A stretch of 64,000 bases of DNA, taken from contig NZ_PVUF01000011.1 of NCBI RefSeq assembly GCF_003003215.1, positions 96,348-160,347 on the forward strand, in the 5' to 3' direction. Shown here piece by piece: positions 18,344 to 25,880 of this stretch. A program made the position numbers and the translations under genes. This stretch comes from Tritonibacter scottomollicae. Its GTDB lineage: Bacteria > Pseudomonadota > Alphaproteobacteria > Rhodobacterales > Rhodobacteraceae. A model generated the notes under the pieces. It was not told where the DNA came from, searched no databases, and was given only the letters and a program-made list of their open reading frames with translations. Positions within the stretch are counted from its first letter, which is position 1, and every line of letters begins with the position of its first letter.

Positions 18344-18790
18344 ATGGCGAGCCTGGATCATTCCCATCCGACCAAGCCCATGCGCCGCCGTCGCACCGAT
18401 GCTGAAATCACCGCCGAAGTGGCGCGGCTCGAAAACTTGGCCAAGACGCTGGATGCGCGGTTTCGTATTCCCCTGACGGGGTTTCGGGTCGGGCTCGACG
18501 GCCTGATCGGGTTGATCCCGGGCGTTGGTGACACGCTGGCGGCTCTGCCGTCGGCCTATCTGATTACGCGAGGATGGCAGCTGGGGGCGAAGAAGCGCAC
18601 ACTTGCCCGGATGAGCGTAAACACCGGGCTGGACTGGATGCTCGGCAGCATTCCGATCGTCGGCGATCTGTTCGATATCGGTTTCAAGGGCAATCTGCGC
18701 AATGTGCGTCTCTTGCAGAGCGACTTGCGGAAGGGACAAACAGCCCACGCCGCGCAGGGCGGCATCGCAGCCGAAACGCATCGAGACTAG
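18344..18790 (+). CDS. DUF4112 domain protein
   Basis: A 148-aa protein with a charged N terminus (MASLDHSHPTKPMRRRRTD) and a DUF4112 core from about residue 30 to 130 that includes RIPLTGFRVGLDGLIGLIPG, VGDTLAALPSAYLI and WMLGSIPIVGDLFDIGFK. The two Gly/Pro-rich hydrophobic segments look membrane-associated. Function is unknown. It starts 4 bases after the Pmp3-like gene and is probably cotranscribed with it from the stress-type promoter. Confidence 0.85.
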   Translation: MASLDHSHPTKPMRRRRTDAEITAEVARLENLAKTLDARFRIPLTGFRVGLDGLIGLIPGVGDTLAALPSAYLITRGWQLGAKKRTLARMSVNTGLDWMLGSIPIVGDLFDIGFKGNLRNVRLLQSDLRKGQTAHAAQGGIAAETHRD

Positions 18791-18815
18791 TTTTCGGTCC
18801 CAAATCGAAAAGAAA

Positions 18816-18840
18816 TGAACCAACCTGAGTTTCGAGCGTT
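18816..18840 (+). promoter_or_regulatory. Candidate EcfG promoter just before exchanger gene
   Basis: TGAAC (18816-18820), 16 bases, then CGTT (18837-18840): one mismatch from consensus. The -10 element ends only 8 bases before the ATG at 18849, so the transcript would be leaderless or nearly so, and no clear ribosome-binding site is present. Confidence 0.4.
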
Positions 18841-18848
18841 GCTGCTCC

Positions 18849-19877
18849 ATGTTTGTTGATCTTTCCACTCCGCTCCTGCTTGTGCTTTTTGCTGCGGCGG
18901 CACTCTGCATCCTTGCGGGCGGTGTGAAAATGACAGGTCAGGCCGATGTCATTGCCGACCGCACCGGGCTGGGCGAAGCGCTTATCGGTGGCGTACTGCT
19001 GGGCGCGGCGACATCTTTATCCGGCACGATCGTGTCGCTGACCTCGGCGCTCGACGGGCGCGCGTCACTGGCGTTTTCCAATGGCATCGGGGGCATCGCC
19101 GCGCAAACCGCCTTTCTTGCGCTGGCCGACATTCTGCATCGCAAGGTCAACCTCGAGCACGCCGCCGCCGACCTCGTCAATGTGTTTCAGGGCGCGCTTT
19201 TGATGTTCATGCTGGCGATACCGCTTGCTGCGTGGCTGGGCCCCGATGTTGCAATTCTTGGCATCCACCCGGCCTCCTTCCTGCTTCTGGCGATCTACAT
19301 CATGGGTATCTACGCCTCTGGTCAGGTGCGAAATGATCCAATGTGGACGGCGGTCGACACCGAAGAAACAGCGCCGGACGAGCCGGATGAGGAGGCGGAT
19401 GAATTCCCTTCAACACCGAGACTCGCCGCAGCTTTCGGCGGGCTGATGCTGGTCATGGGGGGCGCTGGCTGGGTGATCGCGGGCACCGCGGGCGTGCTGA
19501 CCGACAGGTTGGAGATGTCGGCCTCAGTCGTCGGTGCGCTGGTGACCGCTGTGGTGACCTCCTTGCCCGAACTCGTCACGACGCTCGCGGCTGTCCGGCG
19601 CGGTGCGCTGCAACTGGCGGTGGGCGGGATCATCGGCGGAAATATCTTCGACACGCTCTTTCTGGTGCTGGGCGACGCGGGCTATCGCGCCGGGTCCATC
19701 TACCATGCGATCGGCAAGGACGACGTCTTCTGGCTTGCTGTCGGGTTGATGATGACCGCCATTCTCACTCTGGGGCAGCTCTATCGCCAACGGCAGGGGC
19801 CGGCGAATATCGGTCTGGAAAGCATGGGTATTCTGGCGACATACGGCGCCGCGATTGCGATCCAGACCCTGCTCTGA
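18849..19877 (+). CDS. Na+/Ca2+-exchanger superfamily cation antiporter
   Basis: A 342-aa polytopic membrane protein. Two inverted repeat halves each carry an exchanger motif: LIGGVLLGAATSLSGTIVSL in the first (residues 38-57) and VVGALVTAVVTSLPELVTTL in the second, with GGIIGGNIFDTLFL after it. An acidic cytoplasmic loop (DTEETAPDEPDEEADE) separates the halves, as in YrbG-type CaCA proteins. The first half has SLSG where SLPE is usual, so one alpha-repeat lacks its acidic residue. The substrate ion is unknown. Confidence 0.8.
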   Translation: MFVDLSTPLLLVLFAAAALCILAGGVKMTGQADVIADRTGLGEALIGGVLLGAATSLSGTIVSLTSALDGRASLAFSNGIGGIAAQTAFLALADILHRKVNLEHAAADLVNVFQGALLMFMLAIPLAAWLGPDVAILGIHPASFLLLAIYIMGIYASGQVRNDPMWTAVDTEETAPDEPDEEADEFPSTPRLAAAFGGLMLVMGGAGWVIAGTAGVLTDRLEMSASVVGALVTAVVTSLPELVTTLAAVRRGALQLAVGGIIGGNIFDTLFLVLGDAGYRAGSIYHAIGKDDVFWLAVGLMMTAILTLGQLYRQRQGPANIGLESMGILATYGAAIAIQTLL

Positions 19878-19932
19878 GTGAGAGCCGCGCATTCGGAGTG
19901 CCGTCAGGCTGGCTTCACCAGGCACGCGCAAT

Positions 19933-19957
19933 GGAACGTGATGCAGAGCAGGGCGTT
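19933..19957 (+). promoter_or_regulatory. EcfG-type promoter for exoD-like gene
   Basis: GGAAC (19933-19937), 16 bases, CGTT (19954-19957): an exact match to the EcfG consensus, with the ATG 34 bases downstream. Confidence 0.6.
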
Positions 19958-19990
19958 GGATAGATAGCCAACAGCACAAGGAACCGTTCA

Positions 19991-20596
19991 ATGTCCGACC
20001 CCGCGCAGACCACCAGTGTCAATCAGATCGTTGATCGTCTTGCCCGCCTTGCGGATCAGGATCGGGTTGCGGTGGCCAAGATCATCGAAGTGTTTGGCAC
20101 GCAGTCCTTTCTGCCTGTCTTGATGGTGCCCGCGCTGTTGGTCGTGTCACCCCTAAGTGGTATTCCGCTTTTCTCGTCCCTCTGCGGGATCACCATCGCT
20201 GCGATCTCGTTGCAGATGGTGGCGGGTCGAGAACATCTCTGGCTGCCGCAGTTCGTGGTCAAACGGTCACTGGAAGGCAAGCGTGCCCGTGAAGCGATCG
20301 ACAAGCTCCAGGGAGTTGCCAGTTGGCTCGACAATCACTCTCGTGACCGGTTCCAGCCCTTGCTGCGCTGGCCGGGGCGTAAGCTCATTCAAACGCTGTG
20401 TCTGTTTTGCGGTGCCGCGATGCCATTTCTGGAAATTGTGCCCTTCTCATCGTCGATCCTTGGCACTGCGGTCTTGCTGTTTGCGACGTCTTTGCTGCTG
20501 AAAGACGGTCTTTTTGCGGTGTTTGGATTGGTCGCGATGTCGTCCGCGGCAGCTGTCCTGCTGACGGTCGCTGGATCCATCCAAGGCGCCATATAG
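19991..20596 (+). CDS. exoD: ExoD family exopolysaccharide-synthesis-related membrane protein
   Basis: A 201-aa membrane protein of the ExoD family, recognised by the N-terminal LADQDRVAVAKIIEVFGTQS, the LMVPALLVVSPLSGIPLFSSLCG stretch, and the C-terminal hydrophobic pair. ExoD in rhizobia is linked to exopolysaccharide production and survival in alkaline conditions; the biochemical activity is not known. An AAGGA ribosome site precedes the ATG and an exact EcfG-type promoter lies upstream, so it likely belongs to the stress regulon here. Confidence 0.85.
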   Translation: MSDPAQTTSVNQIVDRLARLADQDRVAVAKIIEVFGTQSFLPVLMVPALLVVSPLSGIPLFSSLCGITIAAISLQMVAGREHLWLPQFVVKRSLEGKRAREAIDKLQGVASWLDNHSRDRFQPLLRWPGRKLIQTLCLFCGAAMPFLEIVPFSSSILGTAVLLFATSLLLKDGLFAVFGLVAMSSAAAVLLTVAGSIQGAI

Positions 20597-20638
20597 CGCG
20601 CTCGTCAGACTTCGCACCCTGCCTCCAGAGTATCAGCT

Positions 20639-20663
20639 GGAACCTATGCGCGCGCCACGCGTT
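20639..20663 (+). promoter_or_regulatory. EcfG-type promoter for 66-aa membrane protein
   Basis: GGAAC (20639-20643), 16 bases, CGTT (20660-20663): exact match to consensus, 44 bases before the ATG at 20708. Confidence 0.6.
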
Positions 20664-20707
20664 CTCCTTCTGAACGATCTTTTGCAAACACAAAGGAGGG
20701 TGTCTGA

Positions 20708-20908
20708 ATGAAATATGGTTGGAGATTTGTTTTTATACCGCTTTGGGTTCTTTGTATTTCAGGTGCCGCTTTGACGGCATTTCTGATTGCAGATTGGCTT
20801 GCATGGCAAGCGTTTGCGGTCGCCATTGCTATCGGCCTGATCGTTGGCGTGCCTGCGGGGCTATGGACCACTTTCAAGGTCCGACGTAATGATCCGGCTT
20901 GGTCGTGA
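20708..20908 (+). CDS. Small two-helix membrane protein, unknown
   Basis: A 66-aa protein with an Arg at residue 6 and two transmembrane helices (about residues 7-28 and 34-56) and a short basic tail FKVRRNDPAWS. An AGGAGG ribosome site lies 7-10 bases before the ATG. An exact EcfG-type promoter upstream and a strong hairpin downstream make it a complete single-gene unit. No family was recognised. Confidence 0.7.
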   Translation: MKYGWRFVFIPLWVLCISGAALTAFLIADWLAWQAFAVAIAIGLIVGVPAGLWTTFKVRRNDPAWS

Positions 20909-20932
20909 GTGAGCGAAGCACCTGAGACAATA

Positions 20933-20960
20933 GCGCCCGTCGTTGAACAGCGACGGGCGC
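20933..20960 (+). terminator. Rho-independent terminator
   Basis: GCGCCCGTCG (20933-20942) pairs perfectly with CGACGGGCGC (20951-20960) across an 8-base loop, followed by TTGTTG. It ends the 66-aa membrane protein gene. Confidence 0.7.
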
Positions 20961-21067
20961 TTGTTGCATTGTAGGCTGCTTTGGCAGTGCGGCCATGTTT
21001 GGCCAGAACTAGACATGCCTCGTAGTCGAACTGGTGGCCGTTTTTCAGGGCTGCGCACGATCAGAAC

Positions 21068-21250
21068 TTACTTCACATGGTCAGGTTTCTGCTCGCGATC
21101 ACCGCTGGCAAACTCCTCCAGCTGTTCTTCCGACATCGATTCATACATGTCACGAGCGGCGCCCTTCAGATCGTTCTTAGCCGTTTCTCCACGTTTGGCA
21201 GAGAGCGCAGCGCCGGCTGCCTTTTGTTGTGCTTTGGATTTTGCAGGCAT
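21068..21250 (-). CDS. DUF3008 family small basic protein
   Basis: A 60-aa protein beginning MPAKSKAQQKAAGAALSAKR and ending in an acidic helix EEQLEEFASGDREQ, the layout of DUF3008 proteins. ATG 21250 has a GGAGG ribosome site; the longer frame to 21430 is not supported. It lies 189 bases downstream of the PRC-barrel gene on the same strand, with a hairpin between. The function is unknown; relatives occur near stress and desiccation genes. Confidence 0.8.
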   Translation of the reverse strand: MPAKSKAQQKAAGAALSAKRGETAKNDLKGAARDMYESMSEEQLEEFASGDREQKPDHVK

Positions 21251-21373
21251 GTCTGATCCTCCGATTTTGGTATTGGGTTGAGATCCTAAGTTGGGTTTCA
21301 AGGCGCGATGGACACTCTGCGTGTCTTGCCTATGGCGTGGCCTGAGTGCGCGCGAGACCTGCATGTAGAGAGA

Positions 21374-21397
21374 GGGGGTGCGCCGTAGCGCACCCCC
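21374..21397 (-). terminator. Hairpin downstream of PRC-barrel gene
   Basis: GGGGGTGCGC and GCGCACCCCC form a perfect 10-bp stem around a CGTA loop, 43 bases after the PRC-barrel stop. The T-run on the minus strand is weak. Confidence 0.55.
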
Positions 21398-21439
21398 CTT
21401 CAGCATATTCTGAAATGATTCACCGGTCATGCCGGCGAC

Positions 21440-22363
21440 TTAGCTCTCATCCCAGGCCGGCATTGCCTCCAGCTGTTCTTCTGTGGCCTGTACATGCGCG
21501 CGCAGGTCGTCGCCTCCGACGCGGGTGATCTCAACTTGATCCACTTCCAGCGCGACTGCCTTTTCGCCGATGCCAAGGAACCCGCCCACGTCGAGAATGA
21601 TCGCGTCCAATTTCCCTTCATCCGTCAGGGTGAGCTCGCTGACCTCGCCGACCCATTCGTCATTGGAGCCGTAGGCTGCGGCGCCCAGAAGCTCATCCGT
21701 GGTCATCTGCGCCAACTCTACATCGCGGGTCTGGCTTTCACGCTCTTGCTCCCACATGCGGGCGTCTTCGGTTTCGCTCGCTCGGTACCAACCTTGGTCT
21801 TCGGCGCGGGTTTCGTCAAAGTCCTCAGTTTGGTCGAACGTGGATTTCCCACCGGAATAGACCATGAAGAACGCGCCCTCATCGTCAGCATCCTCGACAA
21901 ACTGGATTTGGTTCAGCGAGATGTGCTTTTCTGTCTCGCCCACGCCCAGAAAGCCGCCTGCATCGACGATCAGACCCTGAACCTCGCCATCGCGGCGCAT
22001 CAGAACGTCTTCTACTTCGCCAACCATCTGCCAGTTGTTTTGAACATCGGACACGGCCCTCATATGGCCCGCAAACGACGTGTCATGGCTCTTGGTCTGC
22101 ATGGGTTGCTCACCGGTTGCGGTGTTTGTGGCAGTGTCACTGGGCATCTTGGCGCCCGTCTCGGCGTCGCCCGAGCCCGACACTGCGTCCCCTGTTTCAT
22201 CAGTGGGCATATAGATTTGGTGATCCAGCAGGTTGCTTACCTTGATCTCCATGCTTTGCATCTGATCATAGCCGTTGGTCTCTGCTTTGGACATCGTGTC
22301 CTCAGCCGCCACGGGCAGTGCGATCATGGTGGCGAGAGCGGTGGTTGTGAAAAGATGTTTCAT
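21440..22363 (-). CDS. Exported protein with two PRC-barrel domains
   Basis: A 307-aa protein with a signal peptide (MKHLFTTTALATMIALPVAA). Two PRC-barrel repeats follow: one near residues 108-158 (EVEDVLMRRDGEVQGLIVDA then GGFLGVGETEKHISL), another near 235-285 (EVSELTLTDEGKLDAIILDV then GGFLGIGEKAVALEV). A Gln/Glu/Asp-rich linker joins them. PRC barrels are small beta-barrels also found in RimM and photosynthetic reaction centre subunit H; the function of exported forms is unclear. A candidate EcfG promoter lies upstream on the minus strand. Confidence 0.82.
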   Translation of the reverse strand: MKHLFTTTALATMIALPVAAEDTMSKAETNGYDQMQSMEIKVSNLLDHQIYMPTDETGDAVSGSGDAETGAKMPSDTATNTATGEQPMQTKSHDTSFAGHMRAVSDVQNNWQMVGEVEDVLMRRDGEVQGLIVDAGGFLGVGETEKHISLNQIQFVEDADDEGAFFMVYSGGKSTFDQTEDFDETRAEDQGWYRASETEDARMWEQERESQTRDVELAQMTTDELLGAAAYGSNDEWVGEVSELTLTDEGKLDAIILDVGGFLGIGEKAVALEVDQVEITRVGGDDLRAHVQATEEQLEAMPAWDES

Positions 22364-22419
22364 AATTGGCTCCTCGTATCGTGTTACTCGGATACAGGGT
22401 GTTAGCCTGTCGATCAGTC

Positions 22420-22444
22420 AACGCATCGCGGGGGCCAGTGTTTC
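22420..22444 (-). promoter_or_regulatory. Candidate EcfG promoter for PRC-barrel gene
   Basis: On the minus strand GAAAC (22444-22440), 16 bases, CGTT (22423-22420): one mismatch in the -35 element. The -10 lies 56 bases before the PRC-barrel ATG. Confidence 0.5.
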
Positions 22445-22643
22445 ATTGTCACAGAATTTTTTTGCAGTACCTTCAAATAGTATGTTCTAACAAAAGGATA
22501 GCGCGGTTCATCCGACCTGCTCTTCACCTCTGGCCTGAACCGTGCGGGTTGATCGTCATCGCCTGCGCTTCATCAGTGCGTCAGCCAGGCAGTGACCGAC
22601 AAGCGCTGCGACGAAAACTCTCTCAAGATCGCGGGTTTGTTAT

Positions 22644-22668
22644 GGAACGTTCAAAAGGGCACAGCGTT
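22644..22668 (+). promoter_or_regulatory. EcfG-type promoter for small Cys-rich gene and phospholipase D gene
   Basis: GGAAC (22644-22648), 16 bases, CGTT (22665-22668): exact match to consensus. The first downstream ATG with a good ribosome site is at 22748. Confidence 0.6.
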
Positions 22669-22747
22669 GGAACCTGTAAACAATTGCGCGGGTTTGAATG
22701 AACTAACCCCGTGTCAAAGGGCCCATCACCAAGAGGAGTAGACCCAA

Positions 22748-22891
22748 ATGATGGCGCAAGACCAGCCGGGATTGTTCGCATGGCAGTCCCGCCATTGCTC
22801 TGTCGCAGAGTGTTTTGACTGCGCCATTCACCCGATTTTTCTCACCCCTAAGTCAGTCTGCGAGCTGCGCAAGAAAAAGGACCTGTCATGA
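22748..22891 (+). CDS. Small Cys-rich protein (47 aa), unknown, coupled to phospholipase D gene
   Basis: A short open frame beginning MMAQDQPGLFAWQSRHCSVA, with four Cys: three clustered in HCSVAECFDCAIH and one in SVCEL. It ends in the basic KKKDLS. An AGAGGAG ribosome site lies about 9 bases upstream. Its stop overlaps the phospholipase D start as ATGA, indicating translational coupling. An exact EcfG-type promoter precedes it. The Cys spacing (C-x4-C-x2-C) could bind metal, but no known family was recognised. Confidence 0.6.
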   Translation: MMAQDQPGLFAWQSRHCSVAECFDCAIHPIFLTPKSVCELRKKKDLS

Positions 22892-24453
22892 CGTGTTCCG
22901 AGGATGCAGCGCGAGTTCCGAGCGAAGGGGTGGAGATGCTGATGACCGCCGCCGAGGCCTTTCCGGAAATGGAGCGCGCCTTTCTCAACTCCCGGACCGA
23001 AGTATGGGCCAGTTTACGGGTGTTTGACCTGCAGACCCGCTTGCGCAGTGAGGTCGGTCAACGGATCGGCTCGACGTGGGAGGATCTGATCATCTATGTC
23101 CTGCGCCGGGGCGTCACACTCAATATTATTGTGTCCGATTTCGATGCGGTGATGGCAAATCCGCTTCATGTTGGCACATGGCAGACGATGCGCCACCTGC
23201 GCGCCGCAGCTCTCCGTGCAGGTCCGGACGCGAAACTGAACCTCACCGCGGCGGCGCATCCTGCGCGGGTTGGGGGAATGTGGTGCGCGTTGTTCTGGCC
23301 TGCGGTACGCAGTCGTCTGAACGGCGTGCTGGAGGACCTCAACCAGCTTGAACCTGCCGAGCAGGACCAGCGTCTGGCCGAAATGCCGGGTCTGGATGGC
23401 TATGTGCGACGCGACGGCAACGGGCGGCTTTGTGCGCGGCTCTTGCCGGTGCGTCCGCTCTTGCCTGCAACACACCACCAGAAAATCGCCGTTTTTGATC
23501 GCCAACGCCTATATATTGGCGGGTTGGATCTGGACGAGCGCCGGTTTGACGACACGGGACATCACCGGCGCCGTGATGAGACCTGGCAGGATGTGCAGCT
23601 GATGCTGGATGATCCCGAAATCGTGGCAGAGGGACAGGCGCATCTGGAGAGCTTCCTCGACATCTGCGCTGGCACCAAAGAGCCGCCAAAGCGCAAACAC
23701 CTGCTGACCACCCTGTCGCGACCGCGCGACTGGCCGAACCATGTGCCGGGGCCGCGTCAGGTCGATGCGACCCTGAAGGAGACGCATCTGCGTCGAATCA
23801 GGGAGGCCAAGCATCTGATCTATCTTGAATCGCAGTTCTTTCGGGACACGGAGCTTGCTGACGCTCTGGCAGAGGCCGCACGGGAGAAGCCCGACCTTGG
23901 CTTGGTCATGGTGCTTCCTGCCGCTCCCGAGGATGTGGCTTTTGACGGCAACACCGGATCAGACGCGCGATACGGCGAATATCTTCAGGCGCAATGCATC
24001 GCCAAGGTTCAGGATGCCTTTGGCGCACGGGCGGTGATCATGTCGCCGGTTCAGCCCGTGGCAATGGCCGGTGATGGACGTGACACGCTTGCGGGATCGC
24101 CGATCATCTATGTTCATACCAAGTTTTCCGTCTTTGATGATTGCCGCGCAATCCTGTCTTCTGCCAACCTGAACGGCCGGTCGATGACCTGGGATACCGA
24201 GGTGGGGGTGGAGCTGCGCCAAGCGGATACGGTGGCCGCCATGCGCGAGCAGGTCTACGGACACTGGCTGCAGATGGCCCCTCCGTCGCGGTTCCTGGAC
24301 CCTGAACGCGCAGTCGAGGCTTGGCGCGCGCAGGCCGATGCGAACCTGGCCGCCTCCCCGGAAGAGCGCACAGGGTTTCTAGTGCCCTACGATCCTGCCC
24401 CGGCTGCAGAATTCGGACGCCGGCTGCCTTTGGTGTCGCAAGCCATGGTGTGA
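22888..24453 (+). CDS. Phospholipase D-like (HKD) protein
   Basis: A 521-aa protein with both catalytic HKD motifs of the phospholipase D superfamily: H197-x-K199-x4-D204 in HHQKIAVFD and H410-x-K412-x4-D417 in HTKFSVFD, each followed by the GG/SS-N context. It has no signal peptide. The first domain has the WEDLIIYVLRRGVTLNIIV strand typical of the fold. It may act on membrane phospholipids or on cardiolipin-like substrates; nuclease activity cannot be excluded. Coupled to the upstream small Cys-rich gene, both under a stress-type promoter. Confidence 0.85.
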   Translation: MTCSEDAARVPSEGVEMLMTAAEAFPEMERAFLNSRTEVWASLRVFDLQTRLRSEVGQRIGSTWEDLIIYVLRRGVTLNIIVSDFDAVMANPLHVGTWQTMRHLRAAALRAGPDAKLNLTAAAHPARVGGMWCALFWPAVRSRLNGVLEDLNQLEPAEQDQRLAEMPGLDGYVRRDGNGRLCARLLPVRPLLPATHHQKIAVFDRQRLYIGGLDLDERRFDDTGHHRRRDETWQDVQLMLDDPEIVAEGQAHLESFLDICAGTKEPPKRKHLLTTLSRPRDWPNHVPGPRQVDATLKETHLRRIREAKHLIYLESQFFRDTELADALAEAAREKPDLGLVMVLPAAPEDVAFDGNTGSDARYGEYLQAQCIAKVQDAFGARAVIMSPVQPVAMAGDGRDTLAGSPIIYVHTKFSVFDDCRAILSSANLNGRSMTWDTEVGVELRQADTVAAMREQVYGHWLQMAPPSRFLDPERAVEAWRAQADANLAASPEERTGFLVPYDPAPAAEFGRRLPLVSQAMV

Positions 24454-24553
24454 CGCTTCGGTAGGTGCCGGGGGCGGCGCCGCGTGGAACGGTTGCGTTG
24501 AGCGTCAGCGTGCATGACCCCACGCGGCAGCAGGTCAGGCCATGCCATTGGTC

Positions 24554-25459
24554 TCAGCCGTCCTGTCCTCCATCGCCAGACCCGGCCCCGTGGCGGACCT
24601 CATCATAGACCTGTCCCCAGGCAAGGATCGCAAAGATCGCGGTGCCGCCGATGATATTGCCCAGCAGGACAGGGAAGAAGTAGCCGAAGGCGGCAGCAGC
24701 GGGTGTCATCGTGCCTGCAAGAAGCATGATCCACATCTCTACGGAGCCGGCGATGACATGTGTGAAATCTCCCGCAGCAATCAGCCAGGTAAAGGTCAAG
24801 ATGACGAAGAATGCATTGCCTTCAGCCGAAGGCATCATCCAGACGATCGCCGCGACCAGAACACCGGCGGGAATGGCGCGAATGAAACTGTCGCCCGCGC
24901 CCATGGTGACGGCGTGATCGGACAAGGCAATGACGGCCTCGGCCAGCTCCGCACTCAACATATTGGTTTTCGACATCATCAAGGCCGCCAGTAGGGCTCC
25001 GACAACATTCGCGGTCAACACAACCGCCCAGAGCCGCAGCATAGCAGACAGCGCCTTGCGGGACTGACGTGCGAGAACCGGAAGCACCGTGGTGATGGTG
25101 TTCTCTGTAAACAACTGCATCCGGCCAAAGATTACGACCAGAAAGCCGAATGAGTAGCCGAAATTCTCGATCAGGTAGCGGCCCGCCATATCCTGCGGCA
25201 GATGCTGACGCAAAATCCCTTCGCCAAGCACGGAGAGGCTGATCAATATTCCGGCTGCCAGCCCGGACCAGATCAGGGATGGCATCGGTCGTTCCAGCTC
25301 CTCCTCGCCGTCGCGGCGGATGACCTCGTAGATCAAGCGGGATGACAGGCGTGTCGCTTTTGTAACCGATTCCTCTTCCGCCTCATGCTGGATGGCGTCT
25401 TTTTCCAGGTTGTCGGTTTCGCGGTGGGCGCTCTTGTGACCGGCTTTTTGGTCTTTCAT
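24554..25459 (-). CDS. Formate/nitrite transporter (FNT) family channel
   Basis: A 301-aa membrane protein. The first 60 residues are charged and soluble; then come about six transmembrane helices with FNT features such as FGRMQLFTENTITTVLPV, NVVGALLAALMMSK and the second re-entrant segment GDFTHVIAGSVEMW. The long N terminus resembles the YfdC-like subgroup, whose substrate is not established. It is transcribed toward the phospholipase D gene, with 100 bases between the stops. The upstream 420 bases are shared with the mechanosensitive channel gene and contain no other supported gene. Confidence 0.82.
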   Translation of the reverse strand: MKDQKAGHKSAHRETDNLEKDAIQHEAEEESVTKATRLSSRLIYEVIRRDGEEELERPMPSLIWSGLAAGILISLSVLGEGILRQHLPQDMAGRYLIENFGYSFGFLVVIFGRMQLFTENTITTVLPVLARQSRKALSAMLRLWAVVLTANVVGALLAALMMSKTNMLSAELAEAVIALSDHAVTMGAGDSFIRAIPAGVLVAAIVWMMPSAEGNAFFVILTFTWLIAAGDFTHVIAGSVEMWIMLLAGTMTPAAAAFGYFFPVLLGNIIGGTAIFAILAWGQVYDEVRHGAGSGDGGQDG

Positions 25460-25738
25460 GATATCCGTCCGTTGCGGCCACAGAGGGCCAAGGCGCGCGC
25501 TTTTGGCCTGAGAGGAGATGCATGGTTTCTTGCGGATCGGGCCACCATGTGCGTCGCGCGCGGCGCTAGGGCCGTGTCGGGTTGGCGGGTATCCATCGGT
25601 TGCCCCATCTCACACGCATCCTTTCTCATCACTCGGCGCTACCGAAAGAACACGCAATGGCGTTGGTTTGTTCCGCGTGTCTGGCGTGGCTGTCGTGCAG
25701 CCGCACATTGGCTTCGGTCAGGAAAAGGCAATTTTTTC

Positions 25739-25764
25739 GGAACAGCCACGCGGTGCCGGGGGTT
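25739..25764 (+). promoter_or_regulatory. Weak candidate EcfG promoter upstream of MscS-type gene
   Basis: GGAAC (25739-25743), 17 bases, GGTT (25761-25764). One mismatch and 117 bases from the ATG make this the weakest of the set. It sits in the 421-base gap between the divergent FNT and MscS genes, where nothing else was seen. Confidence 0.25.
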
Positions 25765-25880
25765 CTGTCATCAAAGTACAGCGCGCTTTCCGACTGATCC
25801 GCATCGAAACAGGGCGAACTGTCGGTTTGGGGCGGCGCTGTTGCTATCGCCACTTGAGGGACGGAACGCAGTGAGCCACG

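Noticed and set aside
24480..24510. GGAAC followed by CGTT near 24484 as another EcfG promoter
   Set aside because: The spacer is only about five bases, far from the required 16-17.
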